Origin: Dryococelus australis | Lineage: Eukaryota > Arthropoda > Insecta > Phasmatodea > Phasmatidae | Length of the DNA: 64,000 bases | NCBI GenBank assembly: GCA_029891345.1 | Contig: CM057009.1 | Span: 233,421,178 to 233,485,177, forward strand | Direction: 5' to 3' | Shown: piece after piece, positions 22,787 through 33,232 of the stretch | How positions within the stretch are numbered: the first letter of the stretch is position 1 | Layout of the letters: each line of letters starts with the position of its first letter | Notes under the pieces: generated by a model | The model's database searches: none | What the model was told of the DNA's origin: nothing | What the model saw: the letters and a program-made list of their open reading frames with translations, nothing else | Translations under genes and position numbers: made by a program

Positions 22787-23606
22787 TGTTACCCACTACA
22801 GTTCGCACCGGCCGCGAGCTTCCATTACGGCATGGTCGGATTCTGTAGGGGGGTGACTCACCTCGACTTTCCTGTCCTCCCAGATAGTCGTGCTCACTGC
22901 CTGGTCTCCCTGTGGGGCAGCAAGAGAATGATCAACAGCTGCAAGATCTGGCTGGTGTCGCAGCCTCTCCTTCTCCCACTGCTGGAGAACCCGACAAGTG
23001 TAGAGGATGGACAAGAATATAATGGGAATTAGGACTCACGGCGCAATGCTGGATTCAGAGAAATTTATGGGGGATGGCCTACAACCCTATAAATATTGCA
23101 GCGGTCCAACAGCCATCAGTCTGGTGGAGGTCATCTGGCTTAGTGCGGGAGGACAGTGGATGAGGTGTTCGTGGTGTGAATGGACGAGAGAGCGTGAAAC
23201 ATGAGGAGTGAAGGCTACTATACATGAGGGCACTTGGAGAACTCTACAACATTGCAGACATGGACTAAATTAAGGTGGGACTAAATTACTGTGTAATAGG
23301 GATTCTATTTATTGTAAATATTGGATCTATGAAATATGGACATATAATTTATAAAATAATTGAATAGGTTTTGATGCACTGACTGTTGGGGCTGATTTTT
23401 AATTATATAGTCATTAATTTCTTTGAGGTTATTATAAATTGTATTCATTCAAGTCATTAATTGTAAACAGCAAGTGATATCAATTTATTGAGAGAATTTG
23501 GGTCAGTAAGTTTTTTTTGTAGTTATTGGTAACTCTTTTATAGATGTCCTCCATCCCATAACTAACCTTGTATAGCCCGCTGACTTTTGAGAGAGATATA
23601 GTAACA
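22787..23606 (+). repeat. 3' LTR of gypsy element A
   Basis: Begins TGTTAC and ends GTAACA, a perfect 6-bp terminal inverted repeat, preceded by a purine-rich tract. TATAAAT lies at 23088-23094. It shares its 3' two-thirds with 17040-17782. Confidence 0.85.
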
Positions 23607-25615
23607 GTATGTTATCACACAAACCTCAATGTACAAATATTAGTATGAAAAACAGCTGAAAATTGACTATGTGTTGCTAGAAAAGCATCATTGCCACACA
23701 CCACACCATACACACATACATGAACATGCAAACACACTCATGCATGCACTCACACATTCACCCATACATGTATAAACACATGCGCATACACACACACACA
23801 CACTCTCACACTCTCTCATACATACTCACACACAGTTGACGCCATTGGATGAGACACGGGACGAAGGATGAGACAAGTTACTTGCGGTAGGTGGGTGCCA
23901 GCGGTGCTTTCCAGACACCACACTTCGAGACTTAGGGTTCTCTGGGATGCTGTGGGTTCTGTGTGTCCATTTCACCCGAGCGTCTTTACAAAACACTGAA
24001 CACTAAACATTTTATCACTGAAATAGGCAGGAGATTTGCTGTTCTGAGACACTACAAGTAAATGCACATGTTTACATTGAATCACGTACCATTTATTGCT
24101 TTCCAATTACAAAGTCGTACCAGAAAAATGAGTTAATGATTGTAACTTGGGCGTGTCCAGCTAATTCCGTTGGGCTCTTACCCCCAGCTCACAATTTGTC
24201 TAGCGCACTCCTAGATGGACGATTTTCTCTGGGGTGTTGGAAAACGCAGCCTCCCCAAGGAAAGAGGTCTAGAGCCACTAGGATGGATTGCAGATTTTTC
24301 CTGAAGACAGAACACGGAGAATTACAGGATGAGCATTAAACACGTGTGATTATTTTACGCCACTAACACGGACTTGTCGGGAGGTGTCTCCCAGCACGTG
24401 GTAAGTGTGGTGACGGTCTTTACACATGCCGGCTAGGATAATGTCACCATGCAGATTACACAAATAATGATGATACAATATGGGACACAACACGAATGGG
24501 CACAATAAACATGCAGATGCATGAAAGTATGTTTAGGTGGCGCGGATGCCACTGGATACAATGCGTAGTGGACCATGTGGTGCAGGTGGAATTGCAGTAG
24601 TTTTCTGTAAAAAGGCTAATGATTACTGGACAAAGTGGTAGCGGTATTGGGAAAACTGTTCTCTTGAAGATTTAAGCATTTAAGAATTTGTACCAAGCCT
24701 GATGGTGCAAAAATCAACATGTGTAAAAGACTGTGTGGTCATACATACAAAAGCATCAATCATGAAAAATACACAGAACCCTGAATAAAACAGTACATAT
24801 TATCTGAAATTAATCATAGCGCACATGATATTACGAAAATATACCTATAAAGTGCATGGATAGCGCAGATACAGACTTGGCGATACTTGACCGTGTGGCC
24901 ATGGGTGATATGGCCGTAACACAAGTAAACATGAGAAATACCCTGTAATACGTACATAGAAATATAGCCCTTAATATTGCACACAGCAATTAAGCAGAAA
25001 TTACAATGAAAAGCCTCTGTTGTAGGTGGATGTCGCCTGCTTTACAAGTTACGCAGTCCGCATGGCCTCTCCGACCTCTTCTCCTCCTCTCGTTTAGGTA
25101 CCAAAAAGTCACAGGTGCTGCAAGTTAAGTTACGTGGAAGCATATTGCTGGGGAATGTCAGGCTAAATGTACGCAAGGTAAAGGTTAACTGGTATACTAA
25201 AAGTGAACTATGGAAATCTAACTCAGTGCAAAAAAGTTGAAGAGCATACGTGACAGCATCTTATCTCGCCAGCTCTCCTCGACGGACTGCCCAGAGGCAA
25301 GCGTTGCGTGGACGTACCATGGCCACCTACGGGGTTCACACAAGCGGAAGTGCTATGCACGCAGAGTAAAACTTTTAATATAAAAAGAAATGGCACATAA
25401 ATAATTTGCATATGTAATCACTCTAAGCTTTTAAATAGTGAATTTTCTGTATTCGTTGATTCTATATGGAGGTGTTTATGCAGTAATGATAACGTCCTTA
25501 TTCTTCACGGAGTGCACATTTTGAAATTTAACCAAAAATTATGCAACACTTTAGGCACATATAATTTTAACATTTTTGAACATTTGGACCCTGAAATAAA
25601 ATAGAAGGACATGGT
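23607..25615. other. Unassigned stretch, possible 3' LTR region of element C
   Basis: Two kilobases without a recognised gene. It begins with a CA-rich repeat and then alternates AT-rich DNA with more GC-rich blocks (23840-24440 and 25040-25340). If element C kept its 3' LTR it must lie here, since it is downstream of C on the minus strand. No second copy exists in the window to define it. Confidence 0.45.
23694..23835. repeat. CA-rich imperfect simple repeat
   Basis: About 140 bp made of CACACA runs broken by CATA, CATG and CTCT units, including a clean (CA)n near 23788-23802. Typical of a decayed dinucleotide microsatellite. Confidence 0.85.
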
Positions 25616-26437
25616 TTACACTTTAAATATACATCCCATCATGGGAAAGTCCAGGTAAGCCAGTGTCAAACGACCCCTCTCTCGAATACCAAGATGGTGC
25701 GAGCAACTCAACTTTGCTCTGGCGGGCTCTGCCCGGCTGTGAACCGGGACCACCAATTTCGGGCAAAGGAAGCATGACCTCGGAGGTCTTCTCACTGTGC
25801 GGCGTTTGCAGGGGATGGGGGTGTAAGCTGGATCTATGTTGCTGAGACAGGGTGGTAACTCGCCCCACCTTTTGCGAGTGTTGCAGTGTGGTTTGTTGAC
25901 ATTTGGCATCACTTTCACTTCCCTACTAGCTTCCCCAAACCCTTTGAAACTTTCTTGCCCTACAAGGCTATCCCCTCCAGGTGCCGAAAAACCTCTGTAA
26001 GGCGTTACACTTACACTTGTGGTATTAACATCTACATTTTCACTTATGTTACAACCATGTTGACTTGTGCCTTGGGGAAACTCCTTAAAACTTTGTTGCC
26101 TTGTAAGGCTGTCCCTTGTGGGTACAGCAAAACCTAGAAAAGGCATATCACTGGCACTGGTTGTGTTGCAGATTATGTGTACTCTGTGGTTACCACTTCT
26201 TTTCTCCTCTACACAAGTAAACCCTTTAAAACTACTTAGATTTATTAGGCTGTTGCTTGCCCCTACGGGAAAGTCCCAAAATGGTGATTCACAACTACTC
26301 ATTTTATTCATTTGCATGTTCACACTTTCGTCGCCTTCTCCCTCCCTGTTTGGTGTGGAGTTTTCAGTTGGCGCGAAGCCCCTAAATGACATGGTGTTTA
26401 CAATACTGTTGTTTATGTTTTCTGGGTGCGTGGTCAT
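25616..26437 (-). CDS. Repeat-containing accessory ORF downstream of gypsy C integrase
   Basis: A 273-codon uninterrupted minus-strand frame whose start lies 35 bp after the end of the last integrase frame. Residues 52-167 hold three 47-residue repeats. Each has a P-[FY]-x-x-F box (residues 52, 99, 146) and 17 residues later an S-F-K-[GE]-F box (69, 116, 163); an extra S-F-R-G-F lies at 17-21. The C-terminal third is basic and cysteine-containing (R-R-T-V-R-R-P-P-R-S-C-F-L-C-P). I recognise no known domain, signal peptide or membrane segment. Position and strand suggest a pol C-terminal extension or a separate accessory or env-position gene of element C. It is far better preserved than its neighbours. 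A chance ORF is unlikely given the repeat periodicity, but whether it is expressed is unknown. Confidence 0.6.
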   Translation of the reverse strand: MTTHPENINNSIVNTMSFRGFAPTENSTPNREGEGDESVNMQMNKMSSCESPFWDFPVGASNSLINLSSFKGFTCVEEKRSGNHRVHIICNTTSASDMPFLGFAVPTRDSLTRQQSFKEFPQGTSQHGCNISENVDVNTTSVSVTPYRGFSAPGGDSLVGQESFKGFGEASREVKVMPNVNKPHCNTRKRWGELPPCLSNIDPAYTPIPCKRRTVRRPPRSCFLCPKLVVPVHSRAEPARAKLSCSHHLGIRERGRLTLAYLDFPMMGCIFKV

Positions 26438-26471
26438 GAGGCTGATGTTGTTTTAGCACGTGCTGCTTCTG

Positions 26472-27620
26472 TCATTCCTCATACCACCTGATACGCAACG
26501 TCACACTCGCTGAGGTACTGGGCTTTCCGGCTTCTCCTTGTCCCTCTTCTCTACAGGTGTGCCGGCTATATATAGGTCGTCGCAGTGACGTTTCGTGACT
26601 CATTGCGGATCCAGCTTCATGAGTAATGTGGAATTCCCCACCTTTGCTGTTACTCTCACCGGCCCAATCTACCTGGGTGCCAGTCCTGCACAATGGTTCT
26701 TGACCCCCGCTGGTGATGGGTTTTCCTTTACATAAACATACATGCCGGGCTCTAACTCTCGTGGCAGCCTTCTGTTTTCCGGTACCCAAGTGTTACAAAC
26801 AATAATTTCCCCTGGATTTCCCTTGCCTGCTTGTGGATCTGTAGTTTGTGGGTGATAATTTCCTCAGGCGGTACTGGCGGATATTCGTGGGGTTCTCCGG
26901 GCGCACACAGTTCGTTGCCCTGCACCATCTCCGCGGGTGTTTTTCCCGTTGCAGCATTGACTTGGTTCCTTAAACAAAACATGACCTCTGGAATCAGCTC
27001 TGCCCATCTCATGTGGTCTGTTCCTAACCTGACTCGCAACTGGATTTTCATGTCTTGGTTACGACGTTCGGTCGGGTTTACCCTGTGGTGTTAGGTCGGG
27101 TGGTATGGTATTAGGTTCTCCATGCTGTACAATACTCTCTCCATTTTCTTCCTACAAACTGTGTACCATTGTCTGTCAGTAGGTATTCTGGGTAACCCCA
27201 CCTGGGAAAAAAATTAATTTTGCATTACATGCGCAACCGTGTGTGCACGGATGTTACTGACCGGGAATGCCTCAGTCCACCTTGTAAAACAAATCTGTGA
27301 AGACAACGAGAAAACGTTTCTCACCTTTTGTACGCGTATACGGGCCCATGATGTTGAGCGCAACAGTTTTAAATGGCTCAGTTGGCAGCCTCGGTTGTTG
27401 TGGAGTGCCGCAGTCTATTCTCTGCGGCTTACGGGTGTTGTATGTAACAGAACTCTGTACATGTTTATGCGGGTCCCTCTGTACTCCTGACCAGTGAGAA
27501 AACTTATGTACGTTCCTACGAGTCTGTTTGGAACCTGGGGGGCCATGCTCTAAGCTGTCATGCCGGTATGTCGGCACAAGTTCATGTGTTTCCTTAGGTA
27601 CGTATGTTCGCCATTTTGTG
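26472..27620 (-). pseudogene. Integrase of gypsy element C
   Basis: The frame 27272-27577 has the zinc-binding remnant (H-x-S-L-E-H-G, V-x-K-F-S-H-W-x-G-V, with the Cys pair lost) and the start of the core, P-F-K-T-V-A-L-N-I-M-G-P-Y, where the first catalytic Asp is replaced by Asn. The frame 26752-27051 is the core C-terminal part with L-R-N-Q-V-N-A-A-T-G-K-T-P-A-E-M. The frame 26472-26789 is the C-terminal beta domain. The central core carrying the second Asp and the Glu (about 27051-27271) is disrupted. Confidence 0.8.
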
Positions 27621-27833
27621 CAATTACCGAGGGGGTTTTACTTGGATTTTCCGGTCCACTACTCTCCAGTGTTCTGAATATGTCGCGACGAATTGTTGCC
27701 AGCGTTGTACAGCATCTGGGGAATTTTCTTGTACAGTAGCACTTCTCTTAACACATCGCGGACATTTAACGAGACAAGTTCACCGGGTGATGTGGCAACA
27801 AGGATTTTGCAAAACAAAAGAGGATGGTTCTGT

Positions 27834-28443
27834 TTATTGTGTGGCACGGCAAGGTGGTATTGCATCTTCCTTCTCAGCATCATCTGTTACTGTTATGTTT
27901 GGACATGGGTTTCTAGACAGTGCGTCTGCGAGTTCGTTGGTTTTTCCTGCCACGTGTTCGACTTTGAAGTCAAACTCTTTTAACAACAAAGCCCAGCGGG
28001 CGAGTGTACTCTTTCTGTTATGCATGCCTTCCAACCAAACTAAACAACAGTAATCAGTTTTCAGTGTGAACCTCCTTCCTAACAAATACGGCTGGTACTT
28101 CTTCAGTGCGTGTACAATTGCCAAAACACTCGTTTACGTGATATTTATGTTCTGCATCGCCAAAATTTGCGCTATGGTAGTTGATGATGTGTTTTTCCCC
28201 TTATTCTCCCACCTGGTATAATACTGCTCCAATGCCTTCTTGGCTCGCATCTGTCTGAACTACAACAGGCAGTTCCAGGCTAAATCTGGCTAGTGGTTTA
28301 CAGTTTTGAAAAGCAAGTTTTATGTCTTTGAAAGCTTGATCGGCTTGAGGTGTCCATACCAATTTACCCTTCTCACATAAAAATTCAGTCGATGGTGCTG
28401 TAATTACAAAAAAATTTCTGACAAATTCCATCAACCAATTCAT
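27834..28443 (-). pseudogene. RNase H domain of gypsy element C
   Basis: The frame 28201-28443 carries the connection and first strand (W-T-P-Q-A-D-Q-A-F-K-D-I-K and V-Q-T-D-A-S-Q-E-G-I-G-A-V-L). The frame 27834-28124 has A-L-K-K-Y-Q-P-Y-L-L-G, L-K-T-D-Y, then L-K-E-F-D-F-K-V and G-K-T-N-E-L-A-D-A-L-S-R-N. These are complete gypsy RNase H signatures, separated by a frameshift near 28130-28200. Confidence 0.85.
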
Positions 28444-28470
28444 AAAACCAAAAAATTTTCGAATACTTGT

Positions 28471-29230
28471 TTACGTGACCTGGGTGTGGGTTTTCCTGTA
28501 TATGTTGTACATGTTGTTGTTCTGGTTCATGTCTGTTCCTGTTACATAGTTTCCCAAAAACTCCATCTTACTCATCCCCAACTTACACTTGTTGACCTTA
28601 CATGTTAGCTTGTTGCGTTCGAGCTTCTTGAACGCAAGGTTCAGGTGGTGTAGGTGTTCTTCCCAGCTGTTCGACCATACAAGTACATCATCAAGATATG
28701 CCATTGCAAAGTCTCCAATGTACCCATCTAACACATTTACCATTAAGTTCTGAAAAGTGGCAGGAGTACATTTTAAGCTGAATGGCATTGCAACAAACTG
28801 AAATCTACGCCCGTCGGGTGTGGTAAAGGCAATCTTTTTTCGATCTTGTGGGCGGATAGGTTTTTGCCAATACCCAGACTTAAGGTCGAGTGAAGTGAAC
28901 ACAGCAGCTGGCCCTAGCGTTGCCAAAGTGTCCTTGATGTTAATTACTGGAGGTGGCATGTTAACAGTTACTTTGTCAAGAGGACAAAAGTCTACGCAAA
29001 ACCTCCTTTCACTGGCCTTTTTAAGGACTAGTGTTAATGCCTCAGTTACAGAGACTTTGCATGGGTTCGATTACATTATCACTAAGCATCTCACATACCT
29101 GTTGATTGATTACACACCTAAAGAAAATACCTGGATCTCGTGGCTTGGTGTACACCGGGTCCTTGTGTGTCATGATGATGGCGTGCTCAGTGACGTCAGT
29201 ACGCTGCAGCTTCCCATGATTGTGGAACAC
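28471..29230 (-). pseudogene. Reverse transcriptase of gypsy element C
   Basis: The 162-codon frame 28471-28959 holds F-T-S-L-D-L-K-S-G-Y-W-Q, F-V-A-M-P-F-S-L-K-C-T-P-A-T-F-Q and an intact Y-L-D-D-V-L-V catalytic box (28687-28698), then F-L-G-N-Y-V. The upstream frame 29042-29230 covers the N-terminal fingers, reaching A-I-I-M-T-H-K-D-P-V-Y. The frame between them is shifted. The active-site residues survive, unlike in A, B and the env-bearing element. Confidence 0.85.
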
Positions 29231-29244
29231 ACTTTCTATATATA

Positions 29245-30101
29245 GAGTGCTTGGAAATTCCCCTTACAAACTTCTAGGACTTGTGGAGGGGACTGAGTAG
29301 ACAATGTTTTGAATAAGAACTCCTGTCCGGAAACGTACAATTTCCGTGCTACAACCATTTCAAATTGAAGGGGCTCATCTCTGCAGCGGTGTAGGAACCA
29401 TGTGCAGAAGTTAACACGTCATGCAAAATCGGCTGGATGCAAGTGTACCCTATGGAGGTGGTAAAGATGTAGTTGTTGGTCATGCAGATCCTCCCAGATG
29501 ATGCTGGGAGCAACACCCATTGCACACCAAATGATCGCGTACTCGTTGACGGGCTCTGTTTAACGTGATGCAGTACAGCTTCTTCCAATTTGGGAGTGCG
29601 ACGTCTCTTTAGAGCACCATAGTCGTTACTGTCGGCAAAGAAGGAGAAGGTATCTCGTTCTCGGAGCCGTTGTGTAATTGTGGCAAAAAGGGTATGCAAT
29701 GGCGTCGCATGTTGTGGATAACGTTCTTGATACAGCTGACAAGCTGCTCTTCCATTACCTTCACCTGCGCTATGCACGAGGATCATGTCTATATTCCACA
29801 ACGTTAATCGGAAACGCAAAGGCGCGTGATTGGGGCTCAAAGCAGGATACCATTTCAGGGTGGACGTCATGTGCCGCCATCAGGTGATCAACTGATGTAA
29901 TGTACTGCCAACCCAGTTGCATACCTACACACGAAAATCCACAACTTTGCTCTTTCTCTCAGTGGAAGTGGATGAGTGATACACCTGATTTGAAATGGTT
30001 GTAGCATGGTAATGGTATGTTTCTAGACGTGGGTTGCTATTCAAAAGATTGTCTACTCAGTCCCCTCTAAAAGTTTATATGGGGAATTTCCAAGCATCCT
30101 G
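29245..30101 (-). mobile_element. Short DUF4817-type mariner-like element with long inverted repeats
   Basis: An 857-bp unit. Left end 29245-29366 and right end 29988-30101 are inverted repeats of each other over about 115 bp, sharing TGCTTGGAAATTCCCC, GAGGGGACTGAGTAGACAAT and CTACAACCATTTCAAAT. It is flanked on both sides by TATA (29241-29244 and 30102-30105), consistent with a TA-type target duplication. The interior holds the DNA-binding part of a transposase but no catalytic domain, so it is an internally deleted, non-autonomous derivative. Confidence 0.85.
29349..29870 (-). pseudogene. DUF4817-type helix-turn-helix transposase N-terminus
   Basis: A 173-codon minus-strand frame. Around residues 26-70 it reads D-M-I-L-V-H-S-A-G-E-G-N-G-R-A-A, Y-Q-E-R-Y-P-Q-H-A-T-P and T-L-F-A-T-I-T-Q-R-L, the hallmark of the DUF4817 HTH found in many arthropod mariner-like elements. 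A second HTH follows (R-R-R-T-P-K-L-E-E-A-V, S-T-S-T-R). The catalytic DDE domain is absent: the frame runs straight into the left terminal repeat. Such a protein could bind the element ends but not cut them. Confidence 0.8.
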
Positions 30102-30105
30102 TATA

Positions 30106-30169
30106 TCCGTTTATGTACGTACATAAGATACCAGGCCTGTAGCAAAGTTCGTGAGGGATGATGGAAGTC

Positions 30170-30211
<42 letters not shown>

Positions 30212-31977
30212 TTAATCAATTTATACTGCCATAAATATTCACACATCTATTATTTACAGCTTTAAAATTTCTATCCCCTTCATTACTCATGTTATACTCA
30301 GTGAGCACAGTATTTAATGTATCTCAAATTTAATTAAGTCCTTATCACTGTTTTTGTATTGGTTACAGTCAATTCACTCATTATTTACACATATTGAATC
30401 CGTATATTGCCATCCTTCCAAATGTCTTGTCACCCAAGCATACAATTTTATAAAACCGCCTGTCAAATTTCTCTCTACTGTACCGACGCTAACAGTCCGC
30501 AGACTTTGCTCTTGCTCGTCACTCTCATAGTCACTTTGCTGGCTTGTCGCTTTGTCTTCTTCACACACCTGGCGCTTAAGTTAGTACAATACTCCAAACC
30601 ATAGAATGTTGGCTAGGAGGTCCATTGCGGCTTAAATAGTCTCGCTGGCCTGATATAAAAGGTTGTCCATGCATGAGTCTCACTGAGAGAGACTAGGGTG
30701 GTAACCAGAATGTTTTTGCAATGATAACACCAAAAATTCAGTGTGCTCAAGGATGGGAGTACGAGTCCCAATAGACTCATGCAGTGGCAAACCTTCGTAA
30801 ATTTCCACGCTCTCTTCTGGTTACTACTGTGTTCTTGAGAGACGGTTTCACTCACTCAAGCTGGACAGGGCAAACTAAGTGATGCAGAGCCGCAAGCATT
30901 TAACAATAAATAAATAAATAATAAACTCAAGTAATTAATTTAAACAGAGACTACCTAATTACGTGAAATAAATGTGTTGTACTGCAAGTAATGTCCAAGC
31001 AAACCCTCACTATTTTTGAGAAGGCAGTTCAAGCCAGCAAATGTTTGCTCACTATCACCCCATCTGGGAGATTGTGGATTAATGTTGAAATATTAAATGA
31101 GAACCTCCATTTTTTTTTGCAGAGTCACATCCTTCCTCAATACATATTAAATATTTATTAGTAATACTTTTTGCAATTTTTTGTAGATTGTGCTGTTATC
31201 AGTGCAAAGTATATTACCTTTGGTTATGTTAATTGGGAAACACCGCAGTACAAACTACCATATTTGTGTCTTAAACATGTTGTTCTACCTGTGATAAATG
31301 ATGCTACAGGCAGTGAGAAGTGGGTAATCTTATAGGTTTTTTTGCCAGGGTAACCCTCAGGACGTAGTGCATGACACATCATCATTGATAAAACATTATC
31401 TGTAATGTTTCAAAACATGCTGATGTAACAAATGGTTGCAGAGTCCTGTTGCTTCCCACCATTCATTACTTTGAGTGCTTGTTTTAGGTGAGCCCCCTTA
31501 CATGTCTCCAGAAGGAACATTGCAATTGCAAAGGGGTAACCACATTGTTCATTACCAGATTAATTTATCGTATTGTAAAATGTACACAATTAAAATGAAA
31601 CATGTCAAGGTGATGTTTCATTAAAGATAGTTCAGTAGGTACTGCATGCAGTAAATGCACCATGTTCTGTCACGCGGTGCAACCACGCATTTGGCTTTTA
31701 TGTCGCATTTATGTATCCCTCCCTGTTATGCAGGTAAAATTGAGCATGAACATCTGTTGTAGTAATACTGCTATACATAATTAATGCCTGTACCAGTGAG
31801 ACCAGTGTTTGCTTCCACTATATATACCTGCTGTTTATTTGTTATTGCAATTCCCACCACTGTTCTTGATTTGAACAGCAATGTTCTTAAATTCACTGGA
31901 TGCAGACAGCATTGGTGTACGTTTGATGTTTAGTTGGTTATATTTCCGATTTTGGGTGCTGTTGATACTTCACAAGT
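30106..31977. other. Intergenic DNA, no gene recognised
   Basis: Contains a TAA trinucleotide repeat at 30171-30209 and an AAAT-type run near 30902-30925. The minus-strand frames 30374-30568 (acidic, Ser/Gln/Glu-rich start) and 30613-30855 resemble no family known to me. I could not find a left terminal repeat for the transposase that follows. Confidence 0.5.
30171..30209. repeat. (TAA)n microsatellite
   Basis: Thirteen consecutive TAA-type trinucleotides starting at 30171. Confidence 0.95.
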
Positions 31978-33232
31978 ATGGCTTCTTTATCTGTACAAGA
32001 GAAAATAAAAATTATTATGGTTTATGGTGAATGTGGATGGACCATGGACAATGCTGTCAACTTTTATGCGTACCGTTTTTCAGATAGGATTCGGGCATGC
32101 TCATCATTGTCAAATATTTACTACTGGAGAAAGTAATCAAGTGGCAGTGTTAGCTGTGGTGGCCCATAATCCTAATGCGAGCACTCAAGAAATAGCTCAC
32201 AGTAACGGAATATCACTACATAGTGTTCGGAAAATACTAAAGCGTCATAAGTTACATTTTTACAGTGTATCTATGCATCAAGAACAACATCGTGATGATT
32301 TCCAGTATCAAGTACTGGCTTGTTAATGGGCACTGCAACATAAATGAAACCCGGATTTATTTTGTGGGGTACTATTCTCTTATGAGTCAACTTTCATGAT
32401 CCACAGTGAGTTTAATTGACACAACGTGAGTTATTGGAGTGTGAAAAACCCATATTGGTTGCATCGAGTTTAACATCAGTATCATCAGTACTTGTGGTAT
32501 GTTAATATTTTGTGTGATATCATAGACCACAAAATCATTGGTCCCTATTTCATTGAGGGTTCCTTAAATATAAAAAAATACAGCAACTTTCAGCAAGACA
32601 ACGTACTGACATTGCATGAAGATCCCAGCCTTGAACAGCAACAGACCATCTGGTTTCAACATGACGGTTGTCCAGCAAATTATGCAGAAGGAGCACTGGT
32701 AATATTAGATTGCGATTATAATGGTCACTGGATCGGTAGAGGTGGCTCAATAAATTGGCCTGCCAGATACACAGGCTATACATCTCCAGATTAATTTTTG
32801 TGGAGTTTCCTCAAAAACTTGGTTTATCTCGAAGTGTCAACAACCTACGACAACATATTGAGTGAATCTGAAAAGCTTTGGAAATAATTGATGCACATAA
32901 GCTATTCATGGTAAAGTGAGCACTTTTGAAAATCCTCTAATTTATAATAATAGTCAATAAATGTTTTTTATTTAGTATTAGACATTAACTTCCGAGTGCA
33001 GTGTGATATACACACTGTGTTTATTACTTATATGGTAGTATTTATTTCAAAAAGTGGTGGATGGATACATAATGGCTGATAAGAAAAAAGTAACTATGGC
33101 CTCAGAAGTGCTCACTTTACCGTGAACAGCCTATACACACTTTTATGTTGTGTACCGTAATTTGAAGCACAGATTATTAAATGCATCGAAGTTAGAGGCC
33201 ATCATTTGGACCATTTGGATTATGCATGCTGA
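31978..33232 (+). pseudogene. DUF4817-type mariner-like transposase, split by a MITE
   Basis: Begins ATG at 31978 (M-A-S-L-S-V-Q-E-K-I-K-I-I-M-V-Y-G-E), the DUF4817 HTH, with a frameshift before 32140. The frame 32024-32326 gives the second HTH (N-P-N-A-S-T-Q-E-I-A, S-V-R-K-I-L-K-R-H-K). The frame 32492-32794 gives the catalytic region: I-I-G-P-Y-F-I-E-G, W-F-Q-H-D-G-C-P-A (catalytic Asp), and W-I-G-R-G-G-S-I-N-W-P-A-R with the terminal D-block. The coding trail is interrupted at 32900-33131 by a 232-bp element and resumes with Q-I-I-K-C-I-E-V-R-G-H-H-L-D-H-L before TGA at 33230-33232. It is a full-length but frameshifted transposase of a cut-and-paste element. Confidence 0.85.
32900..33131. 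mobile_element. 232-bp MITE with TA target duplication
   Basis: The ends are 26-bp inverted repeats, (A/G)GCT(A/G)TTCA(T/C)GGTAAAGTGAGC followed by ACTT. Dinucleotide TA lies on both outer sides (32898-32899 and 33132-33133). Transposase coding similarity stops at one end and resumes at the other, which independently fixes the boundaries. The interior is AT-rich and non-coding. TA target and short TIRs indicate a Tc1/mariner-type non-autonomous element. Confidence 0.85.

Larger units (their letters stand above)
17001..23606 (+). mobile_element. Gypsy element A (Ty3/gypsy LTR retrotransposon)
   Basis: Plus-strand element with LTRs at 17001-17782 and 22787-23606, a leucine-type primer-binding site right after the 5' LTR, then gag, protease, RT, RNase H and integrase in gypsy order, and a purine-rich tract (AAGGAACGGGCAG) before the 3' LTR. 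It is the same family as element B (38895-45650). No target duplication is visible (ATGA left, GTAT right). The 5' LTR is shorter than the 3' LTR and contains a 15-G run, so its outer part has been rearranged or partly deleted. Confidence 0.9.
25616..29230 (-). mobile_element. Gypsy element C, 5'-truncated
   Basis: Minus-strand pol of a third gypsy lineage, distinct from A/B and from the env-bearing element: RT (28471-29230), RNase H (27834-28443), integrase (26472-27620) and an accessory ORF. No gag, protease or 5' LTR is found above 29230. The coding sequence stops within the N-terminal part of RT and a DUF4817-type element begins at 29245. Confidence 0.8.

Noticed and set aside
17001-23606. 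A 4-bp target duplication for gypsy A
   Set aside because: The bases outside the two ends (ATGA and GTAT) do not match, and the 5' end is rearranged.
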